Source: Brevibacillus reuszeri (GTDB taxonomy: Bacteria; Bacillota; Bacilli; Brevibacillales; Brevibacillaceae). From it: a stretch of DNA of 64,000 nt. The stretch lies in contig NZ_BEXF01000001.1 in assembly GCF_002897295.1 (NCBI RefSeq), positions 596,748-660,747 of the forward strand, in the 5' to 3' direction. Below the pieces are notes generated by a model that was given only the letters and a program-made list of their open reading frames with translations, was not told the origin of the DNA and did not search any database. Positions 44,882 to 53,426 of this stretch are shown here, piece by piece. Each line of letters begins with the position of its first letter. Position 1 is the first letter of the stretch. Position numbers and translations under genes: made by a program.

Positions 44882-45500
44882 ATGGAAACCGCTATGATAT
44901 TACTGGTAGAGGATGACGAGATGATCAGGGAGCTGGTGCGGCTTTATTTGGAAGCGAATCATTTTGGGGTGTGGGGAGGCTGAGAGTATTCGCGAGGCCA
45001 TAGCTACTCTACATCAAAAGCAGCCCGATCTGATTGTTCTTGATATTTTATTGCCGGACGGCTCTGGTCTGGAGCTGTGCCAGTCCTTGCGAGAATCAGG
45101 CAGTGAAATCCCCGTTCTTTTTTTGACCTGCAAGGATGATTCAGAAGATATGATTGCCGGGCTGGATTTGGGTGGGGATGATTATATGACCAAGCCCTTT
45201 GATCCGAATATCTTGGTTTCCCGAATCAAGGCAATTTTGCGCAGACAAGGTGTTCAGGATAAAAAGGACAGTGCCAAGAGTACACGGGAGGAGCTGATTG
45301 AGCGGCTTACAAAACGGGAAATTGAAATGCTGACGCTGATCAAGGCGGGGTATACAAACCAGGAAATCGCTCTGCACTTTCAAATCTCCATCGGCACAGT
45401 CAAAGGCTATAATAATCAGCTATTCGGAAAGCTAGGGGCAAAAAATCGCACCCACGCGATCATGCTCGCCAGTGAAATTGGCCTATTGCGCGGCTCCTGA
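44882..45500 (+). pseudogene. LuxR/NarL-type response regulator with frameshift
   Basis: The gene starts at ATG 44882, 1 nt after the kinase stop, and reads METAMILLVEDDEMIRELV before stopping at TGA 44981. Removing one G from the GGGG run at 44966-44969 joins it in frame to the rest of the receiver (ESIREAIATLHQ, LIVLDILLPDGSGLEL) and a LuxR-type helix-turn-helix (LTKREIEMLTLIKAGYTNQE). The intact protein would have ~205 residues. This may be a true mutation, a slippage switch or a sequencing error. A TTG-initiated shorter frame from 44964 would lack the first receiver strand and acidic pocket. Confidence 0.85.
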
Positions 45501-45611
45501 TGCCATTTCCATGCGACCTTGCAAAAAAGCTTCATTCGATTCGCTCCTTTGATAATCCTCTGACAATCAAAAGCTAAGCTGTATACAAACGTATAAAAGG
45601 AGCGAATGGAC

Positions 45612-46724
45612 ATGAGAGATGAGCGGCTCGGAAAGATTGCTGACAATTTGGTCTCGTACAGCTTGGATGTTCAAGCAGGCGAGCATATCATGATCATGGT
45701 GGTGGACGAAGGGGAGCTGCTGGCTGCAGAATTAGTAAAAAAGCTGTACGCCAAAGGGGCATTTCCTCATCTTCGTTTTGTAAGGCCAAAGGTACAGCGT
45801 GAATGGATGAAGGGGCTGTCAGATGACCAGCTTGCCCAAATGGTTCAGTGGGAGCAAGAGATGTGGAACGGCATCCACGGGTATATCGGCATTCATGGGG
45901 AGACGAACGACAGCGAGATGAAAGATGTGCCGGAAGAAAAGAATCGCCTGTATGCGCAGTATTTCCACTCGATCGCTCGGCGTGTGGACAACGACATAAA
46001 AGGGATTCGTATCAATTATCCCACGGCAGCATTAGCCCAAAAGGCGAAAATGCCTACAGAGGAGTTTGAGGACTTTTATTTCGAGGTTTGCTCGCTCGAT
46101 TATCGCAAAATGTCGATCGCATGTGAACCACTTTATCAGCTCATGGACCAAACAGAACATGTACGTATCACAGGTCCGGGTACAGAGCTTCAGTTTTCCA
46201 TCAAAGGAATCGGTACACAATTAGCAGTCGGCAAGCGGAATATGCCTGATGGTGAAGTGTATACGTCCCCAGTACGAGATTCAATCAATGGGACGATCAG
46301 CTATAACGTCGCCAGTCAGTATAAAGGCACGACGTTTGATAATATTAAGCTCACTTTCCGTGAAGGGAAGATTGTGGAAGCGACGGCTAATCATACAGCC
46401 AAATTAAATGAGATATTGGATACGGACGAGGGGGCACGCTACATCGGTGAATTTGCAATTGCATTTCATCCATCTATTTTGCATCCGATGGGCGACACTT
46501 TGTTTGATGAAAAAATTGCTGGCAGCTTCCATCTCACACCGGGTCAAGCTTATAACAGAGCAGATAATGGAAATCGAAGTACGATTCATTGGGATTTGAT
46601 CAATATTCAGCGGCCCGATTATGGCGGCGGTGAAATTTGGTTCGATGATGTGCTGATCAGAAAGGACGGATTGTTTGTTCATCCGGCGCTTCTGGGATTA
46701 AATCCGCAGCAGCTTCTTCGCTAA
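45612..46724 (+). CDS. M29 family aminopeptidase
   Basis: This ~370-residue metallopeptidase of the AmpS/aminopeptidase T family shows RLGKIADNLVSYSLDVQAGE, TGPGTELQFSI, GEVYTSPVRDSINGTI, GEFAIAFHPSI, NRSTIHWDLI and a terminal GLFVHPAL. The Glu and His residues of these motifs bind the two metals. AAAGGAG (45596-45602) is 9 nt before ATG 45612 and only 3 nt before ATG 45606, so I prefer 45612. The cytoplasmic enzyme trims N-terminal residues from peptides. Confidence 0.9.
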   Translation: MRDERLGKIADNLVSYSLDVQAGEHIMIMVVDEGELLAAELVKKLYAKGAFPHLRFVRPKVQREWMKGLSDDQLAQMVQWEQEMWNGIHGYIGIHGETNDSEMKDVPEEKNRLYAQYFHSIARRVDNDIKGIRINYPTAALAQKAKMPTEEFEDFYFEVCSLDYRKMSIACEPLYQLMDQTEHVRITGPGTELQFSIKGIGTQLAVGKRNMPDGEVYTSPVRDSINGTISYNVASQYKGTTFDNIKLTFREGKIVEATANHTAKLNEILDTDEGARYIGEFAIAFHPSILHPMGDTLFDEKIAGSFHLTPGQAYNRADNGNRSTIHWDLINIQRPDYGGGEIWFDDVLIRKDGLFVHPALLGLNPQQLLR

Positions 46725-46730
46725 AAAAGG

Positions 46731-46770
46731 AGCAGGGGAGGGCAAAAGTGCCCTCCCTTATTTTTATTTG
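46731..46770 (+). terminator. Rho-independent terminator
   Basis: GGGGAGGGCA pairs with TGCCCTCCCTT across a short AAAG loop, followed by ATTTTTATTT. It ends the aminopeptidase transcript. Confidence 0.85.
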
Positions 46771-46853
46771 AACACGAAAACACCCGCGGTTATGATAAAA
46801 TGCCCATTACCTTGTTCATTTCCCTAACTATTGCCAGCCGCTATCGCGAATTC

Positions 46854-46979
46854 TATGCATTTGTGCAAAATGACTATGCGAAATTGCATAGATGTTATTC
46901 TCTCGTGATATGTGTCTTTAAATGGTATAGCTAAGTAGCCAAGTTTGGGGAGTTGCTTATGTAAGAATGCATAATTTGC
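46854..46979 (+). promoter_or_regulatory. Candidate enhancer sites for a sigma-54 activator
   Basis: Three related dyads occur 95-220 bp upstream of the -24/-12 promoter: TATGCATTTGTGCA (from 46854), the perfect CTATGC-N6-GCATAG (46874-46891) and AATGCATAATTTGC (46966-46979). They share a TATGCa...tTGCATA plan. The PAS-AAA+ activator encoded at 49.9 kb is the likely binder. Confidence 0.65.
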
Positions 46980-47072
46980 TCGACTTGCCAAAGGCGATTA
47001 TTGTTCCCGGAAGAACCCGTAACAGCCGGAAAATACGGGAATTCAATGAAAACAAACAGGTTGGAGGACAAG

Positions 47073-47089
47073 CTGGCACGGTATGTGCT
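47073..47089 (+). promoter_or_regulatory. Sigma-54 (SigL) -24/-12 promoter
   Basis: CTGGCACG-N4-GTGCT keeps the invariant GG (47075-47076) and GC (47087-47088) ten bases apart and matches the consensus YTGGCACG-N4-TTGC except for one base. Transcription would start near 47100 and read the MFS and M20 genes. Confidence 0.85.
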
Positions 47090-47164
47090 CTAGTGATAGG
47101 CAGCGTTCATGAAAGCGCTTTGATATAGAGGGAATGGCCAACATAGGATATAGGGGGCAGATGG

Positions 47165-48508
47165 ATGAATGCCGTTGTAAAAAAAGTATGGGGTTATCGC
47201 CATGTTGTTTTAGTCGTTTTGTGGCTGTTGTACATCATCAATTATTTTGATCGGATGGCAGTCTTGACGTTTCTTCCGTTTATTCAGAAAGATCTGGATT
47301 TGACTCCGGTTGAGCTCGGACAGCTTGCTTCTGTCTTTTTCTTCGCTTATTCCTTGGCACAAGTGACGGCAGGATTTCTCGCGGATAAGATTGGTCCGAA
47401 GAAAGTCATGAACATTGCCATCATCGTCTTTACGGCGATAACAGCTCTGACTGGAGTGGTCAAAACATTCGGTCAATTCCTGGCGCTGCGTATCGGCTTA
47501 GGACTTGGAGAAGGTCATCATTTTGCCCCTGCATGCCGGACAATCAACAACTGGTTTCCTATGGCTGAGCGTGGGCGGTCTGTATCGTTTTTTGCAACCT
47601 CCTGGGCAGTTGCACCGGCAATCGTACCTGTACTCGTCACTTCGCTGTCCTTTTATTTTTTCGGTGGAGAGTGGAGACCGGTCTTTTACGTACTCGCGGT
47701 ACCTGGGGTCATCGGGATTTTTGCTCTCTGGTATTTCATCACGAATACGCCAAAAGAAATGCTGGATAAAGGACGCCTTGACCAAACGGAGTATGAACAC
47801 ATCACGAGCGGAGAAGCTGCCGAGCAAGCCGCAGAAGCTGCTTCTGACAAGGGAGCGAAAAAGAAAAACATCGGCATCTTTTTGAAGGACGGATACTTCT
47901 ACGTGTACACCCTGCTTCTGTTCTGTCAACTGGCTGTGTATTGGGGAACGACGACTTGGCTCACGACTTTCCTGGTGAAGCAGCATGGACTTGATTTGAA
48001 GCAAATGGGTTTTTTCGCCTCCGTTCCGTATATCGTAGCCTTTTTTGCCATGATGATGGGTGGCTGGCTCATGGATAAAGTCATGCATCGGATGAAGCCG
48101 GTCGCGATTATCGCCTATTTGGGATGTATCCCGGTTCTCTGGATGCTGGGAGCAGTGGAAAAGGGACAGACTGGCATGCTTTTGACAGCCTTGTTGTTGG
48201 TCGGTTTCTTCATCAATCTGAATTTCGGGACAGTGTATGCGTACGTTCAAAAGCGTTATCCGCAAGAGGTAGTGGGAAGTGCTACAGGACTGTCCAACGG
48301 GATCGGTCAGATGGGATCATTCGTCTCTCCGCTCGTTGCTGGATACTTGGTTAAGGTAGGGGCAGACGGCTCCCAGGACTTTAGCAATGTGTTTGTCTTT
48401 TTTGCTATTGCAGCCGCAGTCGCAGCACTGTGCGCTATCATTTTAAAAGAGCAAAAGGTGAAGGGGAGTGCCGAGGCCCTAGCAGATGACAAGCAGGCAG
48501 TGATCTAA
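47165..48508 (+). CDS. MFS transporter, anion:cation symporter (ACS) type
   Basis: This 447-residue protein has twelve helices and resembles organic-anion MFS carriers (INYFDRMAVLTFLPFIQKDL, AQVTAGFLADKIGPKKVMNI, RIGLGLGEGHHFAPACRTIN). It is the first gene behind the sigma-54 promoter and is followed by an M20 hydrolase. The pair likely imports and cleaves an acylated amino acid or similar compound, which is inference. GGGGGC lies before ATG 47165. Confidence 0.9.
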   Translation: MNAVVKKVWGYRHVVLVVLWLLYIINYFDRMAVLTFLPFIQKDLDLTPVELGQLASVFFFAYSLAQVTAGFLADKIGPKKVMNIAIIVFTAITALTGVVKTFGQFLALRIGLGLGEGHHFAPACRTINNWFPMAERGRSVSFFATSWAVAPAIVPVLVTSLSFYFFGGEWRPVFYVLAVPGVIGIFALWYFITNTPKEMLDKGRLDQTEYEHITSGEAAEQAAEAASDKGAKKKNIGIFLKDGYFYVYTLLLFCQLAVYWGTTTWLTTFLVKQHGLDLKQMGFFASVPYIVAFFAMMMGGWLMDKVMHRMKPVAIIAYLGCIPVLWMLGAVEKGQTGMLLTALLLVGFFINLNFGTVYAYVQKRYPQEVVGSATGLSNGIGQMGSFVSPLVAGYLVKVGADGSQDFSNVFVFFAIAAAVAALCAIILKEQKVKGSAEALADDKQAVI

Positions 48509-48545
48509 CAAAAGAAACGTGCAGACAGAAAGAGAGTGGATAATC

Positions 48546-49760
48546 ATGAAAGCAGTTATGACAAACCCGAGAGTGCAAAAAGCGATGGAGCTCATTCACG
48601 AACAGGAGGCAATCGATTTTTTGCGTGACTTGATTGCGATCAATAGCGTCAATCCTCCGGGAGCAGAAGCGGCAGTGGCGGAGGCGATTCAAAGCCATTT
48701 GGCGCGTGCTGGATTGAGAGCAGAGGTAGATGAGGTGCTACCAGGGCGTAGCAATGTTTTGGCGGAGCTGACAGGCGTGGCTGCTGAAAAGAAAGACCAG
48801 CGTGTGCTCGTTTTTAGCGGGCATCTGGATACGGTACCGACAGGCAATATCCCATGGAAGCACGATCCATTCGGCGGCGAGCGTGTGGGAAACAAGCTGT
48901 ACGGCAGAGGAACGACCGATATGAAGGGCGGCGTAGCAGCGATGGTGCTCGCGATGGAGTATTTGCATCGTGCGGGGATCAAGCTGCAGGGAACGCTTCG
49001 GTTTGCAGGAACCGCAGGAGAAGAAGTGGATTGTTTGGGGGCAAAAGCGGTTGCTGCCAGAGGACAAGTAGATGATGCCACCGCAATGGTCATCTCAGAG
49101 CCTAGCTCCAATCGTCCCTTCATCGCTCACAAGGGGGCACTTTGGCTGGATATCGTCACCTATGGCAAGACGGCACATGGCTCTATGCCGGAGCAAGGCG
49201 TAAATGCGATTACAGCGATGGCTCGATTTATCCATGAGCTGGATTCCTATTCGTTCACATATGAGCATCACGCTTTGCTAGGAAGTCCGACGATGAATGT
49301 CGGGGTCATCCAGGGCGGAGTCAAAACGAACGTGGTTCCTGATCAATGCACATTGATGCTTGATATTCGTACCGTTCCCGGGCAAGTGCACGCAACGATA
49401 CTGGATGAATTGAAGCAGCTTCTGGCGAGCGTCTGCGAGCCGCTTGGAGCACAATGCGAGATTCGGGTGACCAATGATTTGCCGGCAGTAACGACGGACG
49501 CACAGGACCCCTTCATCGCCCTTTCACAGGAGACGATGCAGCATCTGTGGGGAACCGAGGAGCCGGTTAGTGGTGTGAACTATTATACAGATGGATCTAT
49601 CTACGGGCCGCATTTACAAGTGCCGATTCTCATATGTGGACCGGGAGAACCGACACTTGCGCACCAGCCGGATGAATGGATTGACACTGAGCGTTATCTG
49701 GATTCGATTCGCTTCTATCTCACACTGGCTGCTGCTTATTTAGGTGTAGAGGAACAGTAG
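48546..49760 (+). CDS. M20 family metallohydrolase (ArgE/DapE-like)
   Basis: This 404-residue zinc hydrolase shows the M20 motifs VFSGHLDTVPTG, YGRGTTDMKGG, GTAGEEVDCLGA and a dimerisation domain (KTAHGSMPEQGVNAITAMAR). It removes an acyl or succinyl group from an amino acid-like substrate or cleaves a dipeptide, and the precise substrate is open. The start is ATG 48546. It is cotranscribed with the MFS carrier from the sigma-54 promoter. Confidence 0.9.
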   Translation: MKAVMTNPRVQKAMELIHEQEAIDFLRDLIAINSVNPPGAEAAVAEAIQSHLARAGLRAEVDEVLPGRSNVLAELTGVAAEKKDQRVLVFSGHLDTVPTGNIPWKHDPFGGERVGNKLYGRGTTDMKGGVAAMVLAMEYLHRAGIKLQGTLRFAGTAGEEVDCLGAKAVAARGQVDDATAMVISEPSSNRPFIAHKGALWLDIVTYGKTAHGSMPEQGVNAITAMARFIHELDSYSFTYEHHALLGSPTMNVGVIQGGVKTNVVPDQCTLMLDIRTVPGQVHATILDELKQLLASVCEPLGAQCEIRVTNDLPAVTTDAQDPFIALSQETMQHLWGTEEPVSGVNYYTDGSIYGPHLQVPILICGPGEPTLAHQPDEWIDTERYLDSIRFYLTLAAAYLGVEEQ

Positions 49761-49778
49761 TTTGAAACAGAAAGAAAA

Positions 49779-49807
49779 TTGAAAAAAATAGACATTGCCT
49801 CTATAAT
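49779..49807 (+). promoter_or_regulatory. Sigma-A promoter of the sigma-54 activator gene
   Basis: TTGAAA (49779-49784), a 17-nt spacer and TATAAT (49802-49807) form a good housekeeping promoter, so the activator can be made without SigL. Confidence 0.7.
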
Positions 49808-49915
49808 GAATCCAATACAATCGCATTTTATCTAAAAAAATAGGTTCCTCCCGTAACAGGCAGCAAGACGTTATGGGGGGATTTTCAACGTATAGACCAA
49901 GAGAGGGTGGAGCCT

Positions 49916-51598
49916 ATGACATCTTTGGATTTCTTGAATGAATCTTTTGCCTTCTGCTTACAGTCAGATTGGGAAGAAGCGGCACGCCAGATGAGCACGG
50001 ATGCGCTTTTTATCATGGACAAAAACCAGTCTGTTACTGGCGTCGTTATGCGGGAGTGTCCCGAGGATCTGCGGTCAGTGGGAGTGTGTGCCTTAGAAGA
50101 GATCGAGATACGAGAAGCGGAGTGGGATCGATACGATCAGTGGGCATTGGTAAATTCCCAGGGACAGATAGTGGGCTGGGTCAAAACAACAGAGCTGTAC
50201 CGCCATTTCTTTCGTATATACAAAGAAAAACAGGCTAACTATTCACTGGAGCTGGAGGCTGTTTTTAATACGAGCTATGATATGTTTTACATTTCGGATG
50301 GAGAAGGAATTACGCAACGGGTTAGCAGATCGTCCGAGCGACTTTACGGCTACAGTCCCGAAGATTTGGTCGGCAAAAGCATTTATGATTTGGAACGCTC
50401 TGGTGTGTTTCAGCCGTCCATTACAAGGCTCGTGCTAGAGCGAAATGAAAAAGTACAGGTGATTCAATCCACGCGGATGGGTGGCAGATTGATGGTGATG
50501 GGAACTCCGGTGAAGGACGAGCATGGCAACATCGTGCGCGTTATCAACTTCAGTCGTGACATTACGGAGGAAAAACGACTGCAGGAGGAGCTGGAAAACG
50601 CGCGCGGGCTTCTGGAGGGCTACCGGCAGGAGCTGCGCAAATGGAGTCAGCTGACGGAGCAGGATGGAGCCTTTATCACCAAAAGCGAACAAATCAGGCA
50701 AGTAGTCATCCTGGCAGGAAAGCTGGCAGAAGTCGACTCTACTGTCCTGATTTTGGGAGAATCAGGGGTAGGAAAAGAGGTAGTCGCTTCATATATTCAC
50801 AACAACAGTCAGCGCAAGGAAAAGCCGTTCATCAAAATCAACTGCTCGGCCATTCCCGAGCATTTGCTAGAGTCAGAGCTGTTCGGTTATGAAAAAGGTG
50901 CATTTACAGGAGCGACCAAGGAGGGTAAGCCAGGGCTTTTTGAGCTGGCGAATGAAGGCACGCTGGTTCTTGACGAAATTGGCGAGCTGCCCTTGAGTTT
51001 GCAAGTAAAACTATTGCGTGTACTGCAGGAACACGAATTTGTCCGAATCGGAGGGACCAAACCGATCAAGATTGATGTGCGGATCATCGCGGCAACCAAC
51101 CGAAATCTCCAGGAGGAGACGAGACTCGGACGCTTCCGTGAGGATTTGTATTATCGGCTGAATGTCGTACCAGTCAATATCCCTCCTTTGCGCGAGCGAA
51201 CCGATGATATATTGCCCTTGCTGTTATTTTTCAAAGACAAGTTCAATCGAAAGTATAAAAAGACAAAAACCTTTTCACAGGAAGCATTGGAATGCTTGCA
51301 GGCGTACAAATGGCCAGGAAATGTACGTGAGCTGCAAAACATCGTCGAGCGATTAATCGTCATTACGGATCAGGATGTGATAGAGGTCGCTCATTTGCCA
51401 GAAATCGTGCATCCAATGCAGCATGCTCACTCCAGGCTGAGTGTCACGGAAATCATTCCGTTAAAAGAGGCTATTTCCATGCTGGAAAATCAATTGCTGA
51501 CGATGGCACGGGATAAATACAAAACGACGACGAGAATGGCAGAGGTATTGAAAGTAGATCAATCGACTATCAGCCGAAAGCTAGGGAGGATCAAGTAG
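49916..51598 (+). CDS. Sigma-54-dependent transcriptional activator (PAS, AAA+, Fis HTH)
   Basis: This 560-residue activator of SigL-RNA polymerase has an N-terminal part with a CBS-like pattern (~20-105), a PAS domain (~110-215: YDMFYISDGEGITQRVSRSS), and an AAA+ domain with Walker A GESGVGKE near 282. The GAFTGA loop that contacts sigma-54 is at ~328-333, followed by VLDEIGELPLSLQVKLLRVL. A C-terminal Fis-type helix-turn-helix (TTRMAEVLKVDQSTISRKLG) completes it. The start is ATG 49916 after GAGAGGGTGGAG. The sigma-54 promoter and dyads at 46.85-47.09 kb are its probable targets. Confidence 0.93.
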   Translation: MTSLDFLNESFAFCLQSDWEEAARQMSTDALFIMDKNQSVTGVVMRECPEDLRSVGVCALEEIEIREAEWDRYDQWALVNSQGQIVGWVKTTELYRHFFRIYKEKQANYSLELEAVFNTSYDMFYISDGEGITQRVSRSSERLYGYSPEDLVGKSIYDLERSGVFQPSITRLVLERNEKVQVIQSTRMGGRLMVMGTPVKDEHGNIVRVINFSRDITEEKRLQEELENARGLLEGYRQELRKWSQLTEQDGAFITKSEQIRQVVILAGKLAEVDSTVLILGESGVGKEVVASYIHNNSQRKEKPFIKINCSAIPEHLLESELFGYEKGAFTGATKEGKPGLFELANEGTLVLDEIGELPLSLQVKLLRVLQEHEFVRIGGTKPIKIDVRIIAATNRNLQEETRLGRFREDLYYRLNVVPVNIPPLRERTDDILPLLLFFKDKFNRKYKKTKTFSQEALECLQAYKWPGNVRELQNIVERLIVITDQDVIEVAHLPEIVHPMQHAHSRLSVTEIIPLKEAISMLENQLLTMARDKYKTTTRMAEVLKVDQSTISRKLGRIK

Positions 51599-51702
51599 CA
51601 TAAATCTTTCCAATTGTGCGAGAATGAGCGGGGAGGAATTTAGATACACTAACGAGAAGTATATGACGGATGAAAAAGAGTGAAATGATTGGAGTGGTTA
51701 TC

Positions 51703-52596
51703 TTGTCATTGAAGGCAGAAAATACAGTCATCGGATTTGTTGGAACTGGCGTTATGGGAAAAAGCATGGCGTCCCATTTTCTGAATGCTGGTTACCAGGT
51801 GCTGGTATATACGCGTACAAAGGAAAAGGCCGAAGACTTGCTCGCACGCGGTGCGGTTTGGAAAGAGCGTATTTCCGATCTGGCAGCGTCATCGAATGTC
51901 ATCATTACGATGGTCGGCTATCCAAGTGATGTAGAAGAGGTGTACCTAGGAGCAGAGGGAATCGTATCCCATGCAAAGCCAGGTACTTTCTTATTAGATA
52001 TGACCACATCCAAGCCGTCCCTTGCGAAAAAGATTTACGAGGAAGCAAAGAACAAATCGTTGTATTCGCTGGATGCGCCAGTTTCCGGTGGCGATGTAGG
52101 AGCGCGCGAGGCCAGGCTGACCATCATGGTAGGTGGCGATCAGGAAGCGTTTGACAGCGTAGAGCCACTGCTGCAAATTATGGGAAAAAACGTCGTTCTC
52201 CAAGGTGGTCCAGGAGCGGGGCAGCATACCAAAATGTGCAATCAGATCTGTATTGCAACGAATATGATCGGTGTGTGTGAAGCCATTGCCTATGCGAAAA
52301 AAGCTGGGCTAGATCCTACCAGAGTGCTGACAAGCATCGAGGCAGGAGCAGCAGGCAGCTGGTCTTTATCCAATCTGGCGCCGCGCATGATTGCTGGTAA
52401 TTACGCTCCAGGCTTTTATATCAAGCATTTTATCAAGGACATGGGCATTGCTTTGGAAGCAGCGAAAGAAATGGGCCTTTTGACTCCAGGGCTGGAGCTG
52501 TCCAAATCACTGTATGAGGAGCTCGCTGACAAAGGCGAGCAAGACAGCGGTACGCAAGCGCTGATCAAATGGTTCGAGGGAACATTGGAACAATAA
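51703..52596 (+). CDS. Beta-hydroxyacid dehydrogenase (3-hydroxyisobutyrate / tartronate semialdehyde reductase family)
   Basis: This 297-residue NAD(P)-dependent enzyme shows the Rossmann motif VIGFVGTGVMGKSMASHFLN, the substrate signature DAPVSGGDVGAREARLTIMV and the catalytic lysine region GAGQHTKMCNQI. The start is TTG 51703 with GGAG (51691-51694) 8 nt before it. ATG 51670 has no ribosome site and adds residues before the Rossmann strand. It follows the activator gene and may belong to the same pathway. Confidence 0.88.
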   Translation: MSLKAENTVIGFVGTGVMGKSMASHFLNAGYQVLVYTRTKEKAEDLLARGAVWKERISDLAASSNVIITMVGYPSDVEEVYLGAEGIVSHAKPGTFLLDMTTSKPSLAKKIYEEAKNKSLYSLDAPVSGGDVGAREARLTIMVGGDQEAFDSVEPLLQIMGKNVVLQGGPGAGQHTKMCNQICIATNMIGVCEAIAYAKKAGLDPTRVLTSIEAGAAGSWSLSNLAPRMIAGNYAPGFYIKHFIKDMGIALEAAKEMGLLTPGLELSKSLYEELADKGEQDSGTQALIKWFEGTLEQ

Positions 52597-52604
52597 GGAA
52601 ATTG

Positions 52605-52645
52605 GCCTCCTTTATCGGTACATTCGATAGAGGAGGCTTTTTATT
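52605..52645 (+). terminator. Rho-independent terminator
   Basis: GCCTCCT pairs with AGGAGGC, with an inner ATCG/CGAT, followed by TTTTTATTT. Confidence 0.9.
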
Positions 52646-52662
52646 TGCGGATTTCAAAAAGG

Positions 52663-52716
52663 ATTGACTTGTCAGTTAATTCGCTATAGAATTTCACTTA
52701 ATTAACGCTCATTAAG
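52663..52716 (+). promoter_or_regulatory. Promoter and TetR-type operator of the NCS1/DUF917 region
   Basis: TTGACT, 17 nt and TAGAAT form a promoter. Just downstream ACTTAAT-N8-ATTAAGT (52695-52716) is a perfect 7-bp dyad, a likely operator for the TetR protein encoded next. Confidence 0.7.
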
Positions 52717-52748
52717 TAAATGGGCGCTAGCAGATAAAGGGGGTATCT

Positions 52749-53333
52749 ATGACCACGAGAGACAAAATCAAGGCAGTCGCCATGACCCATTTTGCAAAAG
52801 GAGGGTATGAGGGCACACCTTTGTCAGCTATCACAAAAGAAGTGGGGGTTACGACCCCGGCGGTTTATGCCTTCTTTGGCAGCAAGGAAGAGCTGTTTTT
52901 ATCGATTTTCGAGGACGTTTTGAAGAATCACTATCACTCTGTCAAAGAAGCAATTGAGGAAGCGAAAAGCGGTACGGTGGAGCAAAGGCTGTACCAAATA
53001 TTGCGGGGGGCCTTCACCTACCACGTGAGCCACGAAGAGGAAACCATTTTTTACAAGCGTGCCATGATGTTTCCCCCAGCTCCTCTGGAGGACAAGCTCA
53101 AGGAACGATTTGGTGAAACAGAGGGGATGCTGACAGGCGAGATCCTCACGTTGCTGACCGAGGGCATAGAAACAGGTGTTATCGATGATCGCCCCATCGA
53201 AGACTTGCTGGATGGATTTTTGTGTCTGATGGACGGATTGTTTTTACAAATGTTCTACTATGACGAGAAAAAGTACGAACAAAAGCTGCACAATATATGG
53301 AAGCTGTTCTGGAGTGGGATCGCAGGATCGTAA
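52749..53333 (+). CDS. TetR/AcrR family transcriptional regulator
   Basis: This 194-residue protein has a TetR helix-turn-helix at residues ~10-55 (AVAMTHFAKGGYEGTPLSAI, then VTTPAVYAFFGSKEELF). A ligand domain containing acidic helices and aromatic residues follows. It heads the permease-DUF917-HyuA gene row and probably represses itself and that row through the dyad at 52695. The start is ATG 52749 after AGGGGG. Confidence 0.92.
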   Translation: MTTRDKIKAVAMTHFAKGGYEGTPLSAITKEVGVTTPAVYAFFGSKEELFLSIFEDVLKNHYHSVKEAIEEAKSGTVEQRLYQILRGAFTYHVSHEEETIFYKRAMMFPPAPLEDKLKERFGETEGMLTGEILTLLTEGIETGVIDDRPIEDLLDGFLCLMDGLFLQMFYYDEKKYEQKLHNIWKLFWSGIAGS

Positions 53334-53426
53334 AAAGCTCCTTACATCGTAATGAAAAAGAGCGACCGCGATATAGCCGTACGCGATTCAGAAAAAAAGA
53401 CAGATACAACTCAGGGGGTTATTAGC

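Noticed and set aside
44964..45500. Independent response regulator starting at TTG 44964
   Set aside because: The protein would lack the first receiver strand and the acidic pocket, which are present just upstream in another frame, so a frameshift is the better reading.
47498..48265. A 255-codon open frame on the minus strand
   Set aside because: It is antisense to a well-supported MFS transporter and lacks a ribosome site and any family motif.
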